Source: Phoronis australis
Lineage: Eukaryota > Phoronida > Phoronidae
Direction of reading: 5' to 3'
Length of the DNA: 62,000 nt
Assembly: GCA_002633005.1 (NCBI GenBank)
Contig: NMRA01000255.1
Coordinates: 104,062 to 166,061 of the forward strand
Numbering within the stretch: the stretch's first letter is position 1; each line of letters starts with the position of its first letter. The position numbers and the translations under genes are program-made. Positions 36,401 through 47,500 of this stretch are shown here, in pieces. The notes under the pieces are model-generated. The model had not been told where the DNA came from. It made no database searches and saw nothing but the letters and a program-made list of their open reading frames with translations.

Positions 36401-38254
36401 TATTAAGTTAAAACCTATCTTGAATGGTAACACTTGTAAATTTGGTTCCTACAGAATGTTAAGAGCATCACTCTGAGCCCACTAGTGCCAAGTGTAAAAT
36501 AACAAACAGTTAGGCGTATTGGTTTGCTTTTGTCTATATGTCACCACGAAAATCACCTTTTAATTTAAACAGCTGCAAATAACACCATCACACAATGGCG
36601 TTCTATTCAGACCCCTATTCAATACAACTGTACGCCTTTTGTTGTTTGTGCTGGGATCTCGCGTTAACACAATGTGGCACGAAAAGTCAGCTTCACGTAT
36701 CATTTGATGGACCTACATTTGCGTGATTAAACTCGCATTTTCTTACTTTGCTAAGGCTTTGCTAAGACTACCTGGTTAGCCCAATACATCAAAAATAACA
36801 AACTTCCATTAAAGTTAGGCTTTAATTTATTATTTTTATACTCACAGACACAAAGTATGGTCCTGCAAAGTCTCTGATTACACCTGACGTCATTGCAATA
36901 CCCATGTGGCCAATGATAGGAAACAGCCATCTAAAATGCATGAAGACGTATCACTATTTAGTACTCTGATTTAAAAGTTAAACCAACAATAAACCCGAAC
37001 CTTTTGTCAAACAGCCAACTTTTAATTAATGGCAATTCAAGGGATTTCATCAATGGCATTGTTCAAGGGTTGTCTGCTAATAAACACCACAGATAACTTG
37101 TGAATGTGTAAAATGATTTCTCAGAGTTGCATAGCAGCGGCACAACAAAAATTTATTGATGCATTTTACCTCAAAAATATAAGGATTTCAATTCAAAGGC
37201 ATTTAAAAACCATTTCAGACAAAATGTTAATTTTTACAATCATTTATTGACCAAGAATTGGCTTTTTGTTTTAAAGTCTGCTGAATAGAAGGGATTTGCA
37301 CAAGCACATTAACGTTAACTCATTTTTCTCCCAACAACTATCCTAATACTTAAAATGACACCATGAAATTTTCAAGATGTGGTAATCGTTGCAAAAATAT
37401 TTTTTGCAAATTTGAAATTCCAAAATGGCTGCCAATAAGGACGTAAATAGACAGTGAGCAACGTCTCTCCTAGTAGCCGACTAGAGACAGTGTAGTTCCT
37501 ACATGAGCTTCATACTCCAGAAGCAATTCCGCACTTAGGAGACCGTCGGAATTTAATTCCTTCCAACCTGAAAGAATTGATCGTCATTTTTAACATTACG
37601 TGCCGCAGGTGGTATTGATGTCATATCTCCTGTCGTGCGCAGTGCAAAAATAGCCACTTACTGATTTTGGGAACTGAACAAGGGACTGCTCGAAGAAATT
37701 AACGGGAGTATTTCTTCGAGTTGGAAGGAATTAAATACATCGACGACCTCCTAAGGTGCCCGTCTATGCACAAAAGTTATATAGAACAATGTGACTTTGA
37801 TGTTTTAGTCAGTGTGAGGCATAATTGGCCGAAAATCTTCCGGCGTATGAAGCTCCCATAGGAGCTACACCGTCTCCAGTCTGCTAGAGACGGTGGTCAC
37901 TGTCTTAGACGCAAATAGACTAGAGTAATTCCTCAAGTTAATTTAGGAATCAGTAAGAGTCAATGAATCATATGATGAAGGAAAACGAATCATAGTTTTC
38001 TTGTGAAAAGGATGATCTTGAAAAGCATTTTAAATGAACTTGTAAATGCCTGCGAAAATGGCTGCTGAAGTCGCTGCTTTAAAAATTAAATATTAATAAT
38101 CCGAACGTGTACACTTTTTACATTGGCCCCAAACTTCGATATCTTACGTTAAACAGGGTATAGGTGTCCAAACAATACAGTGCGGGTATCTGAGTCTCGA
38201 ATGGTCCACCTTGTCGGCATTATTAGAGGGACTGTCAATCTGATAATGACCCAT
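33407..38254 (-). CDS. TMEM222: TMEM222 orthologue (DUF778 membrane protein)
   Basis: Six minus-strand exons: 38254-38148 (ATG), 36930-36846, 36164-36133, 34619-34511, 33928-33798, 33494-33407 (TAG). They sum to 552 bases, an in-frame 183-residue protein with consensus splice sites throughout. Landmarks: YPHCIVWTPIP at 23-33; FPIIGHMG 39-46; GVIRDFAGPYFVS 52-64; the 32-base exon giving EDDMAFGNPTK 65-75; DASEEYKHRM 102-111; HNLCCDNCHSHV 112-123, the family signature; a C-terminal hydrophobic segment 163-182. Exon boundaries match the human gene as I recall it, and the 208-residue human protein is only slightly longer at its N-terminus. The family is conserved in eukaryotes; its molecular role is poorly known, so none is assigned. 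The introns contain repeats R1 and a fresh 29-bp duplication. It diverges head to head from the TCF19-like gene. Confidence 0.96.
34152..34209. repeat. Perfect 29-bp tandem duplication
   Basis: The unit running from ttgactcatc to ttcaattgaa occurs twice without a mismatch in the TMEM222 intron 33929-34510. Perfect identity suggests a recent slippage event. Confidence 0.95.
36413..36825 (+). repeat. Dispersed repeat R1, copy 2
   Basis: Second copy of the 14184-14495 block. It keeps the same order (cagctgcaaataacacc, ccctattcaatacaactgt, cttttgttgtttgtgctggg, aaagttaggctttaa) with extra bases in the middle (about 36680-36720). It lies in the TMEM222 intron just downstream of the exon 36846-36930. 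Confidence 0.75.
37449..37905. mobile_element. Foldback MITE family 3, copy 1
   Basis: Long imperfect palindrome. The left arm starts agacagtgagcaacgtctct and continues gtgtagttcctacatgagct; the right arm, read in reverse, starts agacagtgaccaccgtctct and continues ggtgtagctcc. Inner arms share aggagaccgtcg/cgacgacctcct and aattccttccaa/ttggaaggaatt; the centre holds gggaactgaacaagggactg. The nearby words gacgtaaatagac (37440) and gacgcaaatagac (37908) flank it and may be a degenerate target duplication. Lies in the first TMEM222 intron. Confidence 0.75.
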
Positions 38255-38592
38255 ATTTTTAATGTCTACAGAAATAGGTTGTTTTTCCTCTCCTTTAACC
38301 TCCATGAAGAATGACGCATGATGGGAGAAGAGTTTTCTACAGACATTTTACAAAATTCTACAAGTTTAGTTACTGTTCATTCGAAGATCATTGTTTGCAA
38401 ACAATTATTTACAGAATAAAAGTTTTGTTCAATAATTAACCTCAACAATAAAATCAAAACATGCTGCCGCTTTGTCACGGCGCAACGAACCCGAGTCGAG
38501 AGTCGCGCAAAATTCAAGGCTTTAGCAGGGGGTGCGAAGAATTTTCTAAATTGTAGTAAAACTAAAAGGTCCATGTTGTGAATTTTGCGTGT
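38255..38592. promoter_or_regulatory. Head-to-head intergenic region, probable bidirectional promoter of TMEM222 and TCF19-like
   Basis: Only 338 bp separate the TMEM222 ATG (38254, minus) from the TCF19-like ATG (38593, plus), so both 5' UTRs and core promoters must fit here unless non-coding exons lie further out. A CpG-containing patch at about 38473-38535 (cacggcgcaacgaacccgag, gagagtcgcgcaaaattc) stands out from AT-rich surroundings. No convincing TATA box was seen in either direction. Promoter activity is inferred from the gene arrangement. Confidence 0.7.
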
Positions 38593-41500
38593 ATGGAGGG
38601 AACGACGTACACAGCATTTGGCTTAAAGCGTATTGGGCAAGCAGCGACACATCCTAATGTGCCAGATGTCTTGAGGTGGGTTTGCCATGTTGGTCCAGCA
38701 TGTTCTTTGGTCCAATGGAGATAGATCGTGATTGGCGTGTTGTTGACAATATTGAAAGCCAAACCAATGATGCTTACAGTTCTCGTCTTCTATAATTTTG
38801 CTCACTTGCATATGATGAATGTTAATATCAACATTACTACTGCTTACTGTGGCCTGTTGAGTCTTATTGTCATGAACTTCCCTCTAACACTCTAACAGCC
38901 AATTAGACAGTGACCACCATCTCTAGCTGTCTCAGTATAGACGGTGTAGCTCCTGTTGGTGCTTCATACACCGGAAGCTTTTTGGTGAATTATGCCACAC
39001 ACCGACTAAAACATTGTTATAAATAGCATATGCGCATAGAGCTACACCTTAGGAGGGTTTCGATGTCTTTAATTCCTTCCAGCTCGAACAAATACTCCCA
39101 TTATCAAACTTTTTCTTCGAGCAGTCCCTCGTCCAGTTCCCAAAATCGGTAACTGACCATTTATACATTGCGTGGCAGGTGGTATGACGTCATGCCACCA
39201 ATGGCTAAACCACCAGAATCATGTTATTTTTTGCTTTTCTTGACGTGTTTAGATGGATTCCTTTGGACTTTGGAGGCAGTTGCAGTTCAATTTTTCCAGG
39301 TCGAAAAGATACTGCGCACATTTATTTTTTTTTCTGAATAATCCTTCATTCAGTCAATGAAATTGTGAATTACGTAATCTGTTTTACAGTGCTAGTGATG
39401 TCAGTGTAACCTCAACCTTTCACTAGTAACTTTTGGGGCTACAGGGGAATATGCTCTGTTGCAATTTAGTTTTTCTTATAGCAATTGCCTTGTTTCAGAT
39501 GTATTTGACTTATGCTGCACCGTCTACTTCCCTTTTATTTTATGCAATACGGTATTTACACCTACAGAAGTATGCCATTGTGGTGCAGTTGTGGACGCAT
39601 TTCAACACTAATCGCGCTGATGTTGTTATCAGGATAGATCCAAAGCTGTATATTTATGCTAGTTTGTAGCTAGTCTAACATCACATAAACTTGCTGTTAT
39701 AATTCATAGATTCAACATTTTTTGGCCTCTTGCCAATATGGTCAGATGTAAAGGCTGATTTGATAACATGACAGTGGTTGTGATAACATTGTATTCTATG
39801 TTTTAGGTTGAAAAAGGATGTGACTACATTTGGCCGGCTGACGGCCAATGACCATTTCCTGGATTCTGCTGTGTTGAACTGCATGATCTCTCGACGCCAT
39901 GCTGAAATTAGACATATTGAAGGGCACCCTGAAGGAGTGGAGTTTGAAATTATTGATCACAGTCTCAATGGCACCTACGTGAATGATCGAAGGGTACTTA
40001 CAGCTTAAATTTAGTGTTAGGAAAACTGACGACTTCTTTTTGTGCAGCCTCAAAAATCTGCATAGCATTTGGTGTTCTTCGTTACTTTTTTACATATATT
40101 TATTTGAACAAAATATTTCACAGTACAAACAGTAGAACACACAGACATGCATGCATCACAAACACACCTGGGATCAGAATATTGTCAAAGACGAAAATTA
40201 CACAAACAGATGAATCATAGAGGTCCACCTTTCAACGAATAGGCCATATTCACAATTATTATACAAAATTACTTTTTCAAGCTCTTGTTATCTAAAGAGT
40301 TCTTTTTTGAGTAGCTGCAAACACAGAACACTAGAGTTTAATCTCGCTTTATAAATATGATATCTGACCAAACAGATGACCAATTTATTAACGTGTTCCG
40401 AATAGTGCCTGCCAGACAATACCTCATGTAAGTTCAGTTTAAGAGATTCGCAAGTTTTCGGTATGACCCAGTTGTTTACAGTCACCCAAAAATTTTGAAC
40501 CATTGTACCAGTCCAATACAAGTGAACAAGAACTTCAGACTCACTCTTACAAAGAGTTCACGAAATTGAATTTGTTCCACAAATTTTGTGTAAAAAAAAT
40601 TAGTACTAGTAAGTCTGAATAAATCTTATTTGAAACCACCTCGAGTTTGTATCCATAGTAAAATGAACTGCCTACTTATGTTACATGTGTACCGCCATTC
40701 TTCTGACTGCAATATTTAAACAACTTTACCATTTTATTACGTAGTTAGTTTTTTATAGACAGAGGTGATGAAATGATCATAAAGTTTTGCTTACATTATT
40801 CCAATTAACAACAGTGGAGCCGTATTTTATGCACTGCAGAAGAGTCGAGAAGACCCCAACAGCATGATGTCTCTGGCGATCACTGCTACTGGTGACGGCT
40901 GTAATTCTCGTGGACTCAAAATTTCGAGTGAAACCCTAAAAAAACAAGGTCAAAATTTTATCACCAAGCTCTGAGCGCAGTTCCGATGTTTCTTTTTTGA
41001 GACTTCTGCCCATATCTAGCACTGATAGGGATACGCAGGCATCGTTTTATTTACATTCTGTTGATGTAGTACCATTTGTGGTGTAGCACCATCTGTTGGC
41101 CATTTTAGTATATTGGTTGTCCATTGATTATTGCCACATTTGAAGATAAAACTCAAGAGTTGATGACTGAGATGTGCTATCAGTTGATTATCAGACAGAA
41201 TGGGCTATGAGAGCACCTCCTGTTGGCCATTTAAGTTATTGATAAGATGTTGGTTGTACTTTATTATTGTATGGCTGGGATGCACCAGCGCCAATCAGTT
41301 TCTAGCTTTACCCAAATTGGTGTAATTTTACCTGATACTACTGGTACTAAACAACCTTTGAAGCTTATCATTTGTGGTACAGTCGCATTTCAACATTTTG
41401 CATTGCTCTTGTTTTTGTTTTTGAAATAATTTTGGATTTTTAATAAACTTAAATGAGTGGGAACATAGTGAGAAAGTCGTAGGTATTACAAATTGGAGTG

Positions 41501-44500
41501 AGAAAATCAGAGTTCAAATTTGGAAATCATGCTCCTCGTGTAGGTCTGTAATATTGGGGACCTTTAATAAATTGTTGGGGCTGTTCTCAACAGAAAACAA
41601 ATGTGGGGTTCCTTTTTTGACTATTTCCTTTTGTGTACATAAAAAACAATATGATTATAAATATGAACATGGTATTCTGGAATTCAAGCTAACTTTCTTG
41701 ATAACACTTTGGAGGAGAGCTTCATCAAATTGTGTGTGTGTGTGTGCGTGCGTGTGTGCGTGCGTGTGTGTAGTGTGAACTTTGTACACTTGTCAATGAA
41801 AATGTACCGTTGTAACAAAAACACATGCAAGTTGGACTCTGGAAAATTATTTTGTGGTAAAATGTTCTTTTAATTTCAAAATCCTCCATCTCTGTCCTGT
41901 TAAAGATATATTTGCATGCTCTTAATTATGCTGATGTATTACAGGAACTAAGCGACAATGCTATTTTAACATATTCTATGCTAAACAAAGTGCAGTTGTA
42001 TTCTTTGATGACTTGTAGTTGTGAAAACAAAAAAAAATTACAAATAGGTGACCTTTACACTAATGACGTATCTCACAGCTCACATAGCTTGCATCATACA
42101 GTGCTATTCCCGACCACCACGTCATGATACTTACTGGACATAGTTCAGGGAACTGCAGCAGATCAGTTTCGCCACAAAACTCGGTCTTAAAATCATTTGG
42201 CAATTTTCAACTTGCTTCATATTCACACTGTTGCTATATGTTGTGCTTCTAACTAATTTGGCTAAGCAATGACAGAGATAAGGAATTTGCCTGCAAGTTC
42301 CACTTTAAGGCTTTGTTTCATTTCCAAAGTGGAAGAACTCTTCAGTTGTGACAAGATTCAGTGACCACTACTGCACTTGTCAGTCACTGACCAAAATACA
42401 CTGTGGGTTGAAGTTTTCAATCCACTTGCGTAACTCAATAAAACACTATGACCCAAAGTGAGATATATTGTATCCAGACTGAGGCGCTTTGCTAGAATTT
42501 TTAGATTTGATGACAAGTAGTACGTAAATACACTAAGGAAATGCTGGCACATGTATTTGTTGAATTATAAACTTATTGTCTTGTGTGTTTTTGTTTTAAG
42601 ATTTATTTCATTCTGAGAGACAGCTCTGCTTTTCTTGGTAACGTACAATAATTTTACTTCATCTGATTCTAACCTGCAGGTGGATGGACGTCACGCTCTC
42701 CATCTTGGTGACATTCTCAAGTTTGGTCACATGAACGGTGTCAATATCAAGCCAGGTCAGCACGCCCCACAGCCAAATACAGAGTTTGTGTTCCAGGTAA
42801 CCACTGATTTATACCTGCAGTAAACAACAGAAGTTGGGCATCTGGTTCCCCAATAGTGATTCACGTGTTCAGTTCATGATTCATTTGATCTGAAATTGTG
42901 AAGAAGTCTTACTCTGCTTGCTATTATACATACTCATTTGCGGTTGCATCCAATGAGTGTGATGGGGCCTCAATGAATTAATTAATTCTCAAGTCACAAC
43001 ACTGTCAGTTACCAGCACAGGTGGTTAGCATTGATGTGGCATTTAATTTCGGCCGCAGTAACGAAATTGGAAAGCCTTTATACTTTCACTTCATCTTCCA
43101 TTTCCGCCATGGCGTTATGGTGATATGTGCAAAGGCTCTTTCTGTTACGCATATGCTTGCAAGAATACTTGAAATGAAAAATCTTGGTTTTTCAAATGGA
43201 GTGTTGGCATAATTTCACTTTCCCACAATTAAACATTCCAGCCTCACCAACTACTCACTAAACAGTTTCTGCTAGTGTGCTAGTGTACACTAGTAAGATT
43301 GCGTGCTTGCTTGTGAAACATCTGCCTTTCATTTATGTGATCTTGCCTGATCTGGACAAACTCGTTGGAGACTAGCACCCAGATTTATCCCCATAGTACG
43401 TTATCTTATTAGTGAAAGTGAACAATTTCAATTTTAGTTTACTAAACTGGATGATGGACCAAAGTCACTGCACATCCCAACGACAAATGGAACAGAAGTC
43501 AGCGTGGAGGTGAATTACAACAAAAGCTCTATGAACAATGTTAAGCGCAGGACATCCTCATCATCATCCTCATCAGGCGAGGAGAGTCCCGCTGTTGATA
43601 AACAATCCCCTGCCAAACCCTCACATAAAAAGCGGAAAACACAGAGTTCTAGCTCCAGTTCTGGAGATGGGAGTGATGATGAAGTTGAAGGATCAAATGG
43701 TGACAGTAATTTGGCTGGAACACGGACATTCTCCAGTGAGTCAGACTGTTGGGTTGTCTAAGGACACCTGTTTGTTTTCTATTAACAGTTAAATCATGTT
43801 AGAGCAAACTCTCTTGATAATGCTCACTCGTTTGTAACATTCCATTCCGGAAGTCCCATTTCTCCCAAATGCTAAGTACATTTTGATGCTACATTTTCAA
43901 CAAACCTGGATACAATGTTGGCATGGTTATGATGTACTAATTTCGATTTCTCTTTGGGTAACTTCACCTGCTTTACAGCAAACCAATGCATGCAAGTCTA
44001 AAAATTGATCATGTGCAGTTACCTCAATTTCATATTTGTGCCCAACATGTGACGCGCAAGCACATGATTTGCAATATGCTTTTGTGGACAGCTTTGCATA
44101 TGAAAATGGCGAGTTAACGGCTGTATGGTATTTATTTTGTCTAAAAACTTGGCTCGGTTACAAATGTGTGAAAGGTCCTGGGAGATTCTTTGTTACGAAG
44201 TTTGATGGTAGGGCTCTTCTTAAGTGCTGTCATTGCTTTGTTTTGTTTTGTTGATTTGTATGGTTCCACCACGCATTTGCATTCTCACCTGTAGTCTGTT
44301 TAATGCAAAGTGATTTAGGCCATAAAGAAATTTGATCTTATGGTCCCGTTTCACTAGTGCTGAAAAATAGACTTTAATATCTTTAAGTGCATCACAATCT
44401 AGAAATAATTCGTAGAAATCATCTCAGTAGCTAGCAGTTGTGTGTATATTCTCTGAAAAGAGACTATGGACTTTTGATGCTTCATTTTTTACCAGGATTA

Positions 44501-47500
44501 GTTATGTGGAGTGTAAGGCCAAATTTATGACTTAAGTTTGGAGTAACTTTTGGTGAAACATAACCCTGGTGGTCTTTTGTTGTCATTGCTTTCTTGTCTA
44601 GGTAGCAAAAATGCGTCTTAAAGAGCCAAGTGTTTTCACAGTGTCTCAGCAAATGCCCCATTCTGCATTAAAGAAATTTTAGATGCTTTTTAATGATTTT
44701 CCGTGCTCTACATTCACATTTGTGATTGCTGCAAAATCTCATAACATAACTTGCAATTTTCGTGTAGTCCGACAAAGTTTCATTATGCTGAAGTGAAGAT
44801 GGCTATTTTATGACAAGTGTTAGTTTGAAAGTTAGGTAAATTTCATTGTGATGTTTTTAACATTTGTGCAGGGCTATTTCCCGGAATTCTACCCATTTCC
44901 AATTCTGACTAAGAGAATTGAGAGTTGGGCTCAAAGAAGTCATGTTATTTCCTCTCACCTGTGTCAGTGATGTAGCAAGAGTTTTCTCATTTCTAATTAA
45001 TTCTGGCAGAAAGCACTTCAAAGTTTGGCAATGTTTGACACAGCTCTGCTGAGGCACAGCGTATGTACATCTTATTTGAAGCCGAGTGTATACTGAAAGT
45101 GCTGTGACGAAATGGCCATCAATATCCTGTTATGATGATTGAGTACAAGCAAAATCACACTCCTGGCTGAAGATTTATCGAAAGGTTTGCTACTTAGGCA
45201 TATTTACCTGAAAGTTTGCTGTGTGAAAACACTAATTTATCATTTTTCTTTGAAATGGAATTACGGTCATAACAGGGAATCGGTATTTTTTAAAATTACT
45301 TTTGACGTGGTCTGTACTGGTGAGAGGATGGTCTTCATTTTGTTCTGCTCTTGCATTTAGATGAAGCCGTGATTGAAGAGTCGAAAACTGCAGCTGGTGG
45401 ATCAGGCCATTCTTCAGGCAGTGATGAAGAAATATTTGAAGACAGTGAGTAAATCTAATTGTAATGAATCTGTTGCTCTTGTTACTGTTGTAAGATTCTA
45501 TTGGTTCGTTCCAGGTAGTTGTTACTTGACTGGTTGTACATTGGGTTTACTCACTCGGTGATACTTTCAGTCTGTACAATGCATGGTTTATGTGATAAAT
45601 TTTTAATATGATACTAAAATGTATACTAATTCTTGTATTTTATTAAAGACGAAGGAAAATGAAATGTGATAGGAATTAAAATTTTAAGTTAAAATGGCTT
45701 TTGAATTAGATTGCTAACCGCTATACAATTGGTCTCAACTTCTTCATTACTCAGATAGATAGTGAACAGTGATTTATGGGTTTGCAAGGAACTGACAGTT
45801 CATTATTCCATAAGGCTATGCTTGGCTCATGGAATGACGTGCCATTCTTCAACAATAACAAACTGTCAGTTGTTTCCAAGCCCTGTAATCACATCCAATT
45901 CGACTACTTACTTCCTGCAAGTAATTAAATCGTGAAATATTTCTTAGATGCAGGAGGTGGAGGCAATAAGTATTTTGTTCACCTGGCCCGACAAAACTGT
46001 TTGTGCAACTAGTTTGGCTTAACCTCTCCATTTTTCAATGAACTCTGAAGTTACAACGATTTATTATTTGTAAAATTGTGTATAGTATGCGTGTAATGGT
46101 ACATAATTGGTAATGTCTTAAATGTAGTTCACAAGAAACCTGAAGTAAACAACAGGAACAAAAACCCACCCCATTCAGAAACTCAGAAGAAAAAAACCAT
46201 TAACTCTAAAGCAGTGAAAACTCAGCCGAGAAGAAAGAAAGGTACGTAAATCAATCAGTCATCAGGTTGTCTCGTGCAGAAGGCACAAGTTCTTAAATGA
46301 CAAATAATTGTCATGGTTGTTGTTAATTGTTTGTGGCCAACGTTTCGCACCTCTCTTCCTCTCTTGTGATGAGCTAGAAGAACGCATCCTATGCTTGACA
46401 CTAGGTATTGCTGCTATGACTTTCTGAGCTGACTTAGATTAGTGAAGAATGATTTTTCACATCTCATTCAGCTTTTCAAATTTTTATGTTGCTACATATT
46501 GCTGTAAGCTCTGTCTGATGTCCGACATCCACCTCTGTGTCTACAAAACTGCTTGAAAAATGTTCATGAAGTTTGGTAGACATGTTTCTATCTAATAGAG
46601 AATGTGCCAGGTCAGTTTGTTGATCCGATTACTGCAGTGGCTCCTAGTGACACTTTTTAAGTTTTTCCATGCGCCTGTATATCTACCAAATCTGTTGCTG
46701 GGTCTTCAGATGTGCTCTTATTAATAAGATTATGCTGTCCATTAATTTGTGGGTTGAGACAACTACTGCACTGCTATTTGAGTATTTTGTTTTATTTTGG
46801 CGTACGCCTCTGTGCTTACTAATGGTTTGAACGATCGCCATGTAATTTGGGGGATATTTTTCTATTGACGGAGCTTGGCTAACATTTATTTTTGGACAGA
46901 TAAAATTGTGCTTTTTCCCGTAACACTTCATCCTTTACTACTTTTTTCTAGTTTTTTCCGAAATTCCTACTTTTTGTTAAGATTTGTTGATAAGATTTCT
47001 TGACTTATTGGCATCAGAAGGACAAAGTAAGGTAGCAGTGTACAACTGTGTGTCAAGGGCCTCTCTTGTGTGCTGCATTGTGGGTAAATACCACAGAATC
47101 GGAGAGAGCCATGTAGTTATACATGAAGTGGCTATTGTGTCTTAATGAGCATAAGATCTAGTGCTCGTCAAAACACATGTTTACTGCATTGTTTTATACC
47201 CGAGCTTTGTATACCTTTTACTCGATAACAAGACAATGCATGTTTTGTTTTTATCATATGCATGAATTCTGAGTGGCACCGAAACACTGATTTCCAGTCT
47301 TTGCAGCATGTCTTGTTTCATGAAAAGCGACTTCTGAAAAATACTTAAATCTCACTTAGTAAGCAAAATTACTAAGTATCTGAGAATGTACCCACAACTG
47401 CTGGTTACTGAGATATTCTGTAATGAATTGTTTCTAGGCTGTGCTAACAATTACATAGACAAACCTTTAGTCAGTGATTGTTATGTGGGAGTATCAGACC

